64,000 bases of DNA from Roseovarius sp. (GTDB taxonomy: Bacteria > Pseudomonadota > Alphaproteobacteria > Rhodobacterales > Rhodobacteraceae). Every line of letters begins with the position of its first letter. The stretch's first letter is position 1. Under the pieces are notes generated by a model that made no database searches, was not told the DNA's origin, and saw nothing but the letters and a program-made list of their open reading frames with translations. A program made the translations under genes and the position numbers. The DNA lies in contig NZ_JAUCYU010000006.1 of assembly GCF_030373445.1 (NCBI RefSeq), positions 245,739 through 309,738 on the forward strand. Direction: 5' to 3'. This document shows, piece by piece, positions 25,157 to 33,814 of the stretch.

Positions 25157-25633
25157 TCAAATCACGGTTGGGAGGGTGCTTTCCTTCACCGCCTCCATCG
25201 CCACGTAGGTCGAGGTATTCGCCACGTGCGGCAGGGTCGAGACATGCTCGGCCAGGATGCGCCGGTAATCCGCCATGCTCTGCGTGCGGATCTTCAGCAG
25301 GTAGTCGAAATTCCCCGCGATCATGTGCGCCTGCTCGATTTCGGGCACCTTCAGCACGGCCGCGTTGAACTCCGCCAGCGCCCGCTCGCGCGTATCGTGC
25401 AGCCGCACCTCGACGAAGCTCACGTGATCATGGCCCAGCCGGATCGGATCGACCAGCGCGCGGTAGCCGGTGATCACCCCTGCCGCCTCCAGCCGCCGGA
25501 GCCGCGCCTGGGTGGGCGATTTCGACAGCCCGATCTCCCGCGCGAGATCGGTGATGGAAATCCGCCCGTCGCCGGCCAGCACCCGGAGAATCGCCCGGTC
25601 GAACCGGTCAAGCTGTGCATGTTCATCCTGCAT
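25157..25633 (-). CDS. putR: Lrp/AsnC-family regulator, probable PutR
   Basis: The 158-residue protein has the Lrp helix-turn-helix ('DRFDRAILRVLAGDGRISIT', 'LAREIGLSKSPTQARLRRLE') followed by a ligand-binding RAM domain ('VSFVEVRLHDTRERALAEFN', 'GNFDYLLKIRT'). It is divergent from putA with 114 bases between, matching the alphaproteobacterial PutR arrangement in which proline induces putA. ATG 25633 begins 'MQDEHAQLDRFDRAILRV' behind a G-rich ribosome site. Confidence 0.85.
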   Translation of the reverse strand: MQDEHAQLDRFDRAILRVLAGDGRISITDLAREIGLSKSPTQARLRRLEAAGVITGYRALVDPIRLGHDHVSFVEVRLHDTRERALAEFNAAVLKVPEIEQAHMIAGNFDYLLKIRTQSMADYRRILAEHVSTLPHVANTSTYVAMEAVKESTLPTVI

Positions 25634-25747
25634 GGTTTCCCCCCGATTTTCTTCCCACATGGCCTGTGATTTTGAGATTTTCGGGAAAAAGTTTAATTCA
25701 GGCAATGGTAAAATAGGATAAATCACTTCTGCCTTCAGGAGACAGCC
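25634..25747. promoter_or_regulatory. putR-putA divergent control region
   Basis: This 114-base gap is AT-rich compared with its surroundings (for example 'TTTTCGGGAAAAAGTTTAA' and 'AATGGTAAAATAGGAT'), as expected of two divergent promoters and Lrp-type binding. An AGGAG ribosome site lies just before the putA start. No exact hexamer pair is claimed. Confidence 0.45.
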
Positions 25748-28700
25748 TTGCCCTATGACAGCGATACCCGCCGCGCCATCGACCTTGCCACCTATGCCGA
25801 CGAGGCCGAGACGCTCGACCGGCTGACGGCCCTTGCCGACCTGTCGGAGGCGGACCGCGCGCGCATCTGCGACCGCGGCGCGGCGCTGGTCCGCGATATC
25901 CGCAGCCAGTCGAACCCGGGGCTGATGGAAGTGTTCCTTGCCGAGTACGGCCTGTCAACGGAAGAGGGCATCGCGCTGATGTGCCTGGCCGAGGCGCTGC
26001 TCCGCGTCCCTGACGCCGAAACCATCGACGCGCTTATCGAGGACAAGATCGCGCCCTCCGACTGGGGCCGCCACATGGGCCATTCCACCTCGCCCCTCGT
26101 CAACGCCTCGACCTGGGCGCTGATGCTCACCGGCAAGGTCCTGAAGGACGAGGATCCGGGCCCGGTCAAGGCGCTGCGCGGCGCCATCCGCCGGCTGGGC
26201 GAGCCGGTGATCCGCACCGCCGTCGGCCGCGCGATGAAGGAAATGGGCCGCCAGTTCGTGCTGGGCGAAACCATCGACAGCGCCATGCACCGCGCCGCCA
26301 ACATGGAGAAGAAGGGCTACACCTATTCCTACGACATGCTGGGCGAGGCCGCGCGCACCGATGACGACGCGATCCGCTATCACCTTTCCTATTCCCGCGC
26401 CATCACCGCCATCTCCGCCGCCTGCACCAACCGCGACATCCGCGACAACCCCGGCATCTCGGTCAAGCTCTCGGCGCTCCACCCCCGCTACGAGGTCGCC
26501 CAGGAAGACCTCGTCATGAACGTGCTCATGCCCCGCCTGCGCTCCCTCGCGCTCTTGGCCAAATCCGCCCGCATGGGCCTCAACATCGACGCCGAGGAAG
26601 CCGATCGCCTCTCCCTCTCCCTCGAAGTGATCGAGGCCACGCTCTCGGAACCCTCCCTCGCCGGCTGGGATGGCTTCGGCGTCGTCGTTCAGGCCTATGG
26701 CCAGCGCGCCGCCCCCGTGCTCGACCACCTCTACGACATGGCCCAGCGCCTCGACCGCAAGATCATGGTGCGGCTGGTGAAGGGCGCCTACTGGGACACC
26801 GAGATCAAGCGCGCCCAGGTCGAGGGCGTCGACGGCTTCCCCGTCTTCACCTCCAAGGCCGCGACCGACATTTCCTACATCGCCAACGCCCGCAAGCTCC
26901 TGTCGATGACCGACCGGATCTATCCGCAGTTCGCCACCCACAACGCCCACACCGCGGCGGCCGTGCTCGACATGGGCAAGGACCAGAAGGACGAGTTCGA
27001 ATTCCAGCGCCTGCACGGCATGGGCGAGTCCCTCCACACCCTCATCATGAAGGCCGAAAACACCCGCTGCCGCATTTACGCCCCCGTGGGCGCCCACCGC
27101 GACCTCTTGGCCTATCTCGTCCGCCGCCTGCTGGAAAACGGCGCCAACTCCTCCTTCGTGAACCAGATCGTCGACGAGGATGTCCCGCCAGAGGAAGTCG
27201 CCCGCGATCCCTTCAACGCGGTCAGCGACATGAAAGCCCGCCTCCCCCGCGGCCCGGAACTCTTCCTTCCCGAACGCCCCAATTCCCGCGGCTTCGACCT
27301 CACCCACCAGCCCACGCTCGACCTCATCGCCGCCGAGCGTGGCCCCTTCGCCACCGCCACGTGGGAAGCGGCGCCGATCCTGGCCGCCAAATCAGCCCCG
27401 AACGAGGCCCAGCCGGTCACCAACCCCGCCGACCCGGCCGACACCCCCGGCACCGTCGCCACCGCCAGCGAAGCGGATATCGAAACCGCCCTCGCCCATG
27501 CCGAACCGTGGGATGCCCCGGCCGAGGAGCGCGCCCGCATCCTCAACCGTGCCGCCGACCTCTACGAGAAGAACTTCGGCGAGATCTTCGCCATCATCGC
27601 CCGCGAGGCCGGAAAATCCCTCCCCGACGCCGTGGCCGAGCTGCGCGAGGCGGTCGATTTCCTCCGCTACTACGCCGCCAAGGCCCCCGACGCCCAACCT
27701 GTCGGCACCTTCACCTGCATCTCGCCCTGGAACTTCCCGCTCGCCATCTTCACCGGCCAGATCAGCGCGGCGCTGGCCGCCGGCAACGCGGTGCTGTCGA
27801 AACCGGCGGAACAAACCCCGCTCATCTCCCACCTCGCCATCAAGCTTCTCCACGAGGCCGGCGTGCCGCAATCCGCCCTGCAGCTCCTCCCCGGCGCGGG
27901 CGAGGTCGGCGCGGCCCTTACCTCCGATCCGCGCGTCGACGGCGTGGCCTTCACCGGCTCCACCGCCACCGCGATGAAGATCCGTCAAGCCATGGCCGAC
28001 AACCTCGCCCCCGGCGCCCCGCTCATCGCCGAAACCGGCGGGCTCAACGCCATGATCGTCGATTCCACCGCACTGCCGGAACAGGCGGTGCAGGCCATCG
28101 TCGAATCCGCCTTCCAGTCCGCCGGCCAGCGCTGCTCGGCGCTGCGCTGCCTCTACGTGCAGGAAGACATCGTCGACAGCTTCACCGAAATGCTCACCGG
28201 CGCGATGGACGCGATGGTCCTGGGCAACCCGTGGCACCTCTCTACCGACGTCGGCCCCGTGATCGACGAAGACGCCCGCTCCGGTATCGCCGCGCATATC
28301 CAGCAGGCCCGCGCCGAGGGCCGCCTGATGCACGAGCTGAAAACGCCCAACTCCGGCAGCTTCATCGCCCCCACCCTGATCCGGGTGACCGGCATCGCCG
28401 ATCTCGAGCGCGAAATCTTCGGCCCCGTCCTGCACCTCGCCACCTTCAAGTCGGACGAGCTCGACGCCGTGATCGACGCCATCAACGCCACGGGCTACGG
28501 CCTCACCTTCGGCCTGCAAACCCGCATCGACGACCGCGTCCAGCACGTCACCGACCGGATCGAAGCCGGCAACATGTACGTCAACCGTAACCAGATCGGC
28601 GCCATCGTCGGCTCACAACCCTTTGGCGGCGAAGGGCTTTCCGGCACCGGCCCCAAGGCCGGCGGGCCGCACTACCTGCCCCGCTACACGCTCGCCCAGG

Positions 28701-29182
28701 CCCCGCAACAGGGCGGCGACTGGTCCGGCACCATGAAACAGGCCGACATCGAAAAGGCGCTCAGCCAAGCCAACACCGGCCGCGACAAGCGCCTCAACGA
28801 CCTCGTCCTGCCCGGCCCCACCGGCGAGTCGAACCGCCTCGGCAGTTACCGCCGCAACGCCATCCTCTGCCTCGGGCCCGGCGCCGACACCGCGAAAGCG
28901 CAGGCAGAGGCCGTCCGCGCCCTCGGCGGCGCGGCGGTCGAGGCCACGGGCGATGTCGCCCCCGACCTGCTGACCACGCTCGACGGCCACGCCGGCGCAC
29001 TCTGGTGGGGAGACACGGAAAAGGGCCGCGCCTACGCGCAGGCGCTGGCCGCCCGCACCGGCCCGATCCTGCCGCTGATCACCGGACAACCCGACCACGG
29101 CCATGTCTGCCACGAGCGCCATGTCTGCGTCGACACCACGGCCGCCGGAGGAAACGCCGCCCTGCTGGGCGGAGCCGCTTGA
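25748..29182 (+). CDS. putA: Bifunctional proline dehydrogenase / P5C dehydrogenase
   Basis: The 1144-residue enzyme oxidises proline to glutamate. The proline dehydrogenase barrel (about 90-480) contains 'MVRLVKGAYWDTEIKRAQVE' and ends 'LVRRLLENGANSSFV'. The aldehyde dehydrogenase (about 530-1000) has 'TCISPWNFPLAIFTGQ', 'FTGSTATAMKI', Glu in 'ETGGLNAMIVD', the catalytic Cys in 'SAGQRCSALRCLYVQED', and 'EIFGPVLHLATF'. A ~120-residue C-terminal ALDH-like remnant follows. It lacks an N-terminal ribbon-helix-helix, so it does not regulate itself; PutR does. The start is TTG at 25748, supported by AGGAG 8 bases upstream and no alternative ATG. Confidence 0.95.
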   Translation: MPYDSDTRRAIDLATYADEAETLDRLTALADLSEADRARICDRGAALVRDIRSQSNPGLMEVFLAEYGLSTEEGIALMCLAEALLRVPDAETIDALIEDKIAPSDWGRHMGHSTSPLVNASTWALMLTGKVLKDEDPGPVKALRGAIRRLGEPVIRTAVGRAMKEMGRQFVLGETIDSAMHRAANMEKKGYTYSYDMLGEAARTDDDAIRYHLSYSRAITAISAACTNRDIRDNPGISVKLSALHPRYEVAQEDLVMNVLMPRLRSLALLAKSARMGLNIDAEEADRLSLSLEVIEATLSEPSLAGWDGFGVVVQAYGQRAAPVLDHLYDMAQRLDRKIMVRLVKGAYWDTEIKRAQVEGVDGFPVFTSKAATDISYIANARKLLSMTDRIYPQFATHNAHTAAAVLDMGKDQKDEFEFQRLHGMGESLHTLIMKAENTRCRIYAPVGAHRDLLAYLVRRLLENGANSSFVNQIVDEDVPPEEVARDPFNAVSDMKARLPRGPELFLPERPNSRGFDLTHQPTLDLIAAERGPFATATWEAAPILAAKSAPNEAQPVTNPADPADTPGTVATASEADIETALAHAEPWDAPAEERARILNRAADLYEKNFGEIFAIIAREAGKSLPDAVAELREAVDFLRYYAAKAPDAQPVGTFTCISPWNFPLAIFTGQISAALAAGNAVLSKPAEQTPLISHLAIKLLHEAGVPQSALQLLPGAGEVGAALTSDPRVDGVAFTGSTATAMKIRQAMADNLAPGAPLIAETGGLNAMIVDSTALPEQAVQAIVESAFQSAGQRCSALRCLYVQEDIVDSFTEMLTGAMDAMVLGNPWHLSTDVGPVIDEDARSGIAAHIQQARAEGRLMHELKTPNSGSFIAPTLIRVTGIADLEREIFGPVLHLATFKSDELDAVIDAINATGYGLTFGLQTRIDDRVQHVTDRIEAGNMYVNRNQIGAIVGSQPFGGEGLSGTGPKAGGPHYLPRYTLAQAPQQGGDWSGTMKQADIEKALSQANTGRDKRLNDLVLPGPTGESNRLGSYRRNAILCLGPGADTAKAQAEAVRALGGAAVEATGDVAPDLLTTLDGHAGALWWGDTEKGRAYAQALAARTGPILPLITGQPDHGHVCHERHVCVDTTAAGGNAALLGGAA

Positions 29183-29213
29183 CGCCGCCCGGCTTTCGCC
29201 GCAGCGTAAGCCC

Positions 29214-29960
29214 ATGTTCCCCATCCGCGACCATAACCCGTCGGGGCGCACGCCCTATGTGACCTATGCCCTGATGGCGGCCAATATCGTGATATTCCTC
29301 GCGTATTGGCCGTATTTCACGGATATGCGGCAGCTCAACGCCTTCTTCTACGAATGGGCGATGGTCCCGGTGATGGTCACGCAGGACGGCACCTACCATA
29401 CCGTCGTCACCTCCATGTTCCTGCATGGCGGGGTGATGCACCTGCTGGGCAACATGCTGTTCCTCTGGATCTTCGGCGACAACATGGAAGACGAGATGGG
29501 GCATCTGGGCTACCTCGCCTTCTACCTCGCCTCGGGCATCGGGGCGGGCCTCGCGCATATCCTTGCCGCACCCTACTCGCCCGTGCCCACCGTCGGGGCG
29601 TCGGGGGCCATCGCGGGGGTGATGGGCGGCTACCTGCTGCTCTTCCCGAAGGCCAAGGTCGACATCCTCGTCATCTTCATCGTCTTCTTCCGCATCTTCA
29701 CCATTCCCGCATGGATCATGCTGGCGCTCTGGTTCGGCATCCAGCTCTTCGCGGGCCTCGGCGCCGATCCGTTGCAGGGCGGCGTGGCCTACTGGGCCCA
29801 TGCCGGCGGGTTTATCGTCGGCGCGGTGCTGACCCTGCCGGTCTTCCTCACCCGCGGCGGCATGGCCTTCTGGCAGCGCACCCACGGCCACCCGCCGCAC
29901 CCGGACGCGGAATACAAGTATGTCCGAAGCAATATTCCAAGGGTCGGGCGGCGGCGATGA
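29214..29960 (+). CDS. Rhomboid-family intramembrane protease
   Basis: The 248-residue protein has about six membrane helices. The catalytic Ser lies in 'PTVGASGAIAGVMGGYL' (GASG motif) and the His in 'GVAYWAHAGGFIVGA'. The oxyanion region 'HGGVMHLLGNMLFLWIFGD' includes the conserved H-G-x-x-H-L-x-x-N. The C-terminal loop is basic. It cleaves within the membrane; the substrate is unknown. ATG 29214 follows putA by 31 bases. The GFA-family gene is coupled by an ATGA overlap. Confidence 0.9.
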   Translation: MFPIRDHNPSGRTPYVTYALMAANIVIFLAYWPYFTDMRQLNAFFYEWAMVPVMVTQDGTYHTVVTSMFLHGGVMHLLGNMLFLWIFGDNMEDEMGHLGYLAFYLASGIGAGLAHILAAPYSPVPTVGASGAIAGVMGGYLLLFPKAKVDILVIFIVFFRIFTIPAWIMLALWFGIQLFAGLGADPLQGGVAYWAHAGGFIVGAVLTLPVFLTRGGMAFWQRTHGHPPHPDAEYKYVRSNIPRVGRRR

Positions 29961-30322
29961 TCACCAAAGCCACCTGCCATTGCGGCGCGGTCGAGCTGCG
30001 CGTCGACCTCCCCGAGGGGGCGCTCGACAGGCCCATGCGCTGCGACTGCAGCTTCTGCCGGCGCCGCGCCGCACCCAATATCAGCGTGCCCGTGGCCAAC
30101 CTGGAGATCGTGAAAGGCGCCGATACGCTGACGCTCTACCAGTGGAACACCGGCACGGCCCGGCACTGGTTCTGCTCGGTCTGCGGGATCTACACCCACC
30201 ACCGGCGCCGCTCCGACCCCACCGAATACGGCGTCAATCTCGGCTGCCTCGACGGGGTGAACCCCGCCGACTTCGAGCCCATTCCATGGAATGACGGCGT
30301 CAACCACCCCTCCGACGCCTGA
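29957..30322 (+). CDS. GFA-family (glutathione-dependent formaldehyde-activating-like) protein
   Basis: The 121-residue protein has the GFA zinc pattern: 'CHCGAVEL' near the start, 'MRCDCSFCRRRAA' at about 28-40, and 'FCSVCGIYTHHRR' at about 73-85. Members bind zinc and can conjugate formaldehyde with glutathione; for a given member this is often unproven. The gene starts inside the rhomboid stop (ATGA), so the two are co-expressed. Confidence 0.85.
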   Translation: MITKATCHCGAVELRVDLPEGALDRPMRCDCSFCRRRAAPNISVPVANLEIVKGADTLTLYQWNTGTARHWFCSVCGIYTHHRRRSDPTEYGVNLGCLDGVNPADFEPIPWNDGVNHPSDA

Positions 30323-30358
30323 GCGAGGCCAGCCTGCAAGGGCTGGACGAGCGGCGCG

Positions 30359-31147
30359 TCACGCGTCGCGGATGATCCCGGAAAACTTGTCGAAGATCGC
30401 CTCGTTGGCACAGATCACCTCGCCATGCCCGAGGATGTCACGCCCTTCGCGCAGCGGCTCGATCAGCCCGCCGGCCTCGCGCACGATGATCACGCCGGCC
30501 GCAAGGTCCCACGCGTTCAGCCGCCGCTCCCAGAACCCCTCGTACCGGCCTGCGGCCACGTAGGCCATGTCCAGCGCCGCCGACCCCCAGCGCCGCACGC
30601 CGGCACAGGCCGGCATCAGCCGCGCCAGGTCCTGCAGGGTCTGCGGCAGGTCGCCCCGCCCGCCGAAGGGCACGCCGGTGGCGAAGATCGATTCGATCAT
30701 CTTGCCCCGGTTCGACACCCGCAGCCGGCTTTCGTTCAGCCACGCGCCCTCGCCTTTCTCGGCCCAGTAAAGCTCGTCCTTGGCGGCGTCGAAGATGACG
30801 CCCGCTACGATCTGCCCCTTGTGCTCCAGCCCGATCGAGATCGCCCAGTGCGGCAGCCCGTGCAGGAAGTTCGTCGTCCCGTCCAGCGGGTCGACGATCC
30901 AGCGGCGGGTGGGGTCCTTGCCCTCCTCCTCGCCACCTTCCTCGGCCAGCCAGCCATAGGTCGGCCGCGCGCCCATCAGCTCTTCCTTGAGGATCTTCTC
31001 CGCCGCGATATCGGCCCGGCTCACGAAATCGCCCGCGCTCTTCATCGAGGTCTGGAGGTTCTCCACCTCGCGGAAATCCTTGACCAGCGACCGCCCCGCC
31101 TTGCGCGCGGCCTTGATCATGATGTTGACGTTTGCGCTGCCATGCAT
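30359..31147 (-). CDS. suhB: Inositol monophosphatase family enzyme (SuhB-like)
   Basis: The 262-residue enzyme shows the metal-site motifs in order: E in 'GWLAEEGGEE', 'WIVDPLDGTTNFLHGLPHWA' (D-P-L-D-G-T) and 'WDLAAGVIIVREAGG' near residue 215. It hydrolyses inositol monophosphate or related sugar phosphates with Mg2+, and SuhB members also act on RNA polymerase antitermination. Length and order match the family. It stands alone on the minus strand. Confidence 0.9.
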   Translation of the reverse strand: MHGSANVNIMIKAARKAGRSLVKDFREVENLQTSMKSAGDFVSRADIAAEKILKEELMGARPTYGWLAEEGGEEEGKDPTRRWIVDPLDGTTNFLHGLPHWAISIGLEHKGQIVAGVIFDAAKDELYWAEKGEGAWLNESRLRVSNRGKMIESIFATGVPFGGRGDLPQTLQDLARLMPACAGVRRWGSAALDMAYVAAGRYEGFWERRLNAWDLAAGVIIVREAGGLIEPLREGRDILGHGEVICANEAIFDKFSGIIRDA

Positions 31148-31237
31148 GGGCCACGAACTCCTTGTATCAGGCCGGGCGTATACGCCGCACGGTCCTGGGT
31201 GGCAAGGGGCGCCCGGGCCGGCGGTGCCGCGTGGCGG

Positions 31238-32125
31238 TCACAGCCCCCGGCACAGCTCGATCAGCCAGGAACGGAAGGCCCGCGCCGGCGGGCGCAGCGC
31301 GCCCCGGTCGGGATAGACAAGGTGATAGCCGCCCTGTCCCGCCACTTCGACCCCGGGCAGGCACGGCACCAGCCCCGCCTCCGCCATCGCCTTGTCGCTT
31401 GCGGGCGCGCGGGCCAGCGCGACGCCCACCCCCTCGGCCGCCATGGCCATGGCCATCACCGTGCTGTCGGCGAAGGCATGGCGCGCCCCCGCCGGCAGGA
31501 TGCCCAGCGCCTCGAAGACATAGGCCCAGCCCGCCCGGTGCGTCGACACCTCGATCAGCCGGTGGCGCAACAGGTCCTGCGGCGTGGCAATATCGGCCGC
31601 GATGCCGGACCGGGCCACCGGGTACAGCCGCTCGCCCAGCAGGTAGTCGCTCTCCGCCCCGTGGGCGCTTGGGCTGCCGAAGACGACCCGCAGGTCGGCA
31701 TAGCCCCGCCCGTAATCCACCTCGTCCATCGACGTGGTCAGCATCAGCGCGATATCCGGATGCGCCTCCGAGAATGCCGCGAAATGCCGGGCCAGGATGC
31801 CGTGGGCGAAGACCAGAACCGCCTGCACGTAAAGCTGCTGCTCCCGCGCCTTGCCGAACAGCCCTTCCGTGGCGTTGCGCAGGGTCAGCAGGGCCTGCTG
31901 CACGCCCGGCAGATAGGCCCGCCCCACATCGGTCAGCGTCACCGCGTGGGCGTGGCGGATGAACAGCGGCGCGCCGACCCGGTCCTCCAGCGCGCGGACC
32001 TGCTGGCTGACGGCGGCGGCCGACATGTTGAGCTCTGTCGCGGCCCGCGCAAAGCTCTCGCAGCGCGCGGCGGCCTCGAAGACGCGCAGCCAGTTGAGGG
32101 ATGGGATGGGCAGGCTCATGCGCAT
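31238..32125 (-). CDS. LysR-type regulator divergent from the PhyH/HD pair
   Basis: The 295-residue protein has an N-terminal winged helix-turn-helix (about 10-65, 'NWLRVFEAAARCESFARAAT', 'NMSAAAVSQQVRALEDRVGA') typical of GcvA-like LysR proteins, then the effector domain. It starts 3 bases from a perfect inverted repeat holding a T-N11-A site, so it likely regulates itself and the divergent dioxygenase gene. The inducer is unknown. Confidence 0.85.
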   Translation of the reverse strand: MRMSLPIPSLNWLRVFEAAARCESFARAATELNMSAAAVSQQVRALEDRVGAPLFIRHAHAVTLTDVGRAYLPGVQQALLTLRNATEGLFGKAREQQLYVQAVLVFAHGILARHFAAFSEAHPDIALMLTTSMDEVDYGRGYADLRVVFGSPSAHGAESDYLLGERLYPVARSGIAADIATPQDLLRHRLIEVSTHRAGWAYVFEALGILPAGARHAFADSTVMAMAMAAEGVGVALARAPASDKAMAEAGLVPCLPGVEVAGQGGYHLVYPDRGALRPPARAFRSWLIELCRGL

Positions 32126-32127
32126 CA

Positions 32128-32146
32128 GGCTAAGCTGAACTTAGCC
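32128..32146. promoter_or_regulatory. LysR-type operator (GGCTAAG-N5-CTTAGCC)
   Basis: A perfect 7-base inverted repeat around CTGAA contains TAAGCTGAACTTA, the T-N11-A core expected of LysR binding sites. It sits directly before the LysR gene and 82 bases before the PhyH start, consistent with autoregulation and control of the divergent genes. Confidence 0.55.
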
Positions 32147-32227
32147 TAAGCGTCCAGCACCAACATGCTGCGATCCGGCGGCTTTCCCTTACCCTCTCCG
32201 GAAACCTGCCCGATCACGGAGACCCAG

Positions 32228-33109
32228 ATGTTCGACACCATCCCCCTCACCCGGGGCCGCCTTTCGCCCGAGGATGTCGCCCGCTACCGCGACGACGGCT
32301 ACCTGCACCCGATCGACATCATGTCGCCGGACGAGGCCCGGACGCTCCGCGCCGAGCTCGAGACGATCGAGACCGACTGGCTCGACGCGGGCCTGCCCCG
32401 GCCGCTCTCGACCTACAAGCGCATCAACGCCCATTGCGTGCTGCCCATGGCCCACCGCGTCGCCGCCGACCCGCGCGTGCTCGACGTGGTCGAGGGCATC
32501 CTCGGGCCCGATATCCTGATCTGGTCGGCCGAGTTCTTCATCAAGGAGCCGCGCACCACCCATATCGTCTCGATGCACCAGGACCTCACCTACTGGGGCT
32601 TCGGCGCGGTCGAGCATCTCACCACCGCCTGGATCGCCCTGTCGCCCGCCACGCCGGAATCGGGCTGCATGGATTTCGTGCGCGGCAGCCACAAGAACCC
32701 GATCCTCCCGCACGAGGACACCTACGACGAGAACAACCTCCTCTCCCGCGGGCAGGAGATCCGCGTCGACATCGCCGACGCCGACCGCGTGCCCGCCATC
32801 CTCCAGCCCGGGCAGATGTCGCTTCACCACGGGCTGATGATCCACGGCTCCGGCCCCAACACCTCCGACGACCGCCGCATCGCCATGGCCATCCGCTACT
32901 GCTCCCCCGAGATCGCCCAGCAGGTCTCGGACCGCGATTACGCCATCCTCGCCCGCGGCGCCGACCGCCCCGGCAACTTCATCAACTTCACACCCCCGTG
33001 CGCCCCCTTTACGCCCGCCAGCCTCGCGCTTTACGATGAGATCAGACAGGCACAGGCCGGCGCCCTGATGAAAGGCGCCCGAACCGACAGCAAGGGATTC
33101 TATTCGTGA
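32228..33109 (+). CDS. PhyH-family Fe(II)/2-oxoglutarate dioxygenase (PhnY-like)
   Basis: The 293-residue protein is a phytanoyl-CoA dioxygenase-type enzyme. Iron ligands fit 'SMHQDLTYWGF' (H-x-D) and the distal H in 'MSLHHGLMIHGSG'; the 2-oxoglutarate-binding Arg is in 'DDRRIAMAIRY'. The pairing with a PhnZ-like HD oxygenase immediately downstream resembles PhnY/PhnZ, in which this enzyme hydroxylates 2-aminoethylphosphonate. The substrate here is inferred from the pairing only. ATG 32228 is chosen over an upstream in-frame codon because 'MFDTIPLTRGRLSPEDV' matches the family start. Confidence 0.85.
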   Translation: MFDTIPLTRGRLSPEDVARYRDDGYLHPIDIMSPDEARTLRAELETIETDWLDAGLPRPLSTYKRINAHCVLPMAHRVAADPRVLDVVEGILGPDILIWSAEFFIKEPRTTHIVSMHQDLTYWGFGAVEHLTTAWIALSPATPESGCMDFVRGSHKNPILPHEDTYDENNLLSRGQEIRVDIADADRVPAILQPGQMSLHHGLMIHGSGPNTSDDRRIAMAIRYCSPEIAQQVSDRDYAILARGADRPGNFINFTPPCAPFTPASLALYDEIRQAQAGALMKGARTDSKGFYS

Positions 33110-33732
33110 TGGACAAGGTCAGCTTCACCCAGATGAAGGACGGCACGAGGGAAGACTACGAATTCCTCACCGCCCACGAGATCGACCACACCAAACACAC
33201 CGCCCAACGCCTCCTCAAGGCGCTGGTCGAGCTTGACGAGGGCCTCTCCGGCTACCAGATCACCCGCCTCGGCCACTCGCTCCAATCCGCCACCCGCGCC
33301 TGGCGCGACGGGGCCGACACCGACTGGGTCGTCGCCGCCCTCCTCCACGACATCGGCGACATCTACGCGCCCTACAACCACGACGAATACGCCGCCACCA
33401 TCCTCAAGCCCTTCCTGCGCGAGCAATGCACCTGGGTCGTCCAGACCCATGGCGATTTCCAGATGATATATTACGGCCACCACCTCGACGGCTTCGACGC
33501 CAACAAGCGCGACCGCCACAAGGGCCACCCCTATTTCGACGACAACGTCACCTTCTGCGAACGCTGGGACCAGGCAAGCTTCGACCCGAACTACGACACC
33601 CTCCCCCTCGAGTTCTTCGCGCCCATGGTCGAGGAGGTCTTCGCCCGCAAACCCTACGACCCCGAGGTCATCCGCCCCGGTGCCCGCGAACCCCTGACCG
33701 ACGCGGAGGTTGCCGCAAGCCGCGCCGCCTGA
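33109..33732 (+). CDS. HD-domain mixed-valent di-iron oxygenase-like protein (PhnZ-like)
   Basis: The 207-residue protein has a six-ligand HD metal site: H56 in 'RLGHSLQSATRA', H80-D81 in 'ALLHDIGDIY', H91 in 'YNHDEYA', H114 in 'QTHGDF', and D154 in 'ERWDQASFD'. The H56-to-H80 spacing of 24 equals that remembered for PhnZ, which cleaves the C-P bond of hydroxylated aminoethylphosphonate. The residues just before H56 differ from PhnZ, so the substrate may differ. ATG 33109 overlaps the PhyH stop (TGATG), coupling the two. Confidence 0.75.
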   Translation: MDKVSFTQMKDGTREDYEFLTAHEIDHTKHTAQRLLKALVELDEGLSGYQITRLGHSLQSATRAWRDGADTDWVVAALLHDIGDIYAPYNHDEYAATILKPFLREQCTWVVQTHGDFQMIYYGHHLDGFDANKRDRHKGHPYFDDNVTFCERWDQASFDPNYDTLPLEFFAPMVEEVFARKPYDPEVIRPGAREPLTDAEVAASRAA

Positions 33733-33814
33733 CGCCATTCCCGTCTTTCCCTTCGCCCTGTCATTGGGTATGCCGAACCCCGACTGGAAGTAAGCAGCGC
33801 GGGGACCGCGACAG

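Noticed and set aside
25955..27307. A long frame antisense to putA
   Set aside because: Gly/Val/His-rich shadow of the proline dehydrogenase domain with no domain resemblance.
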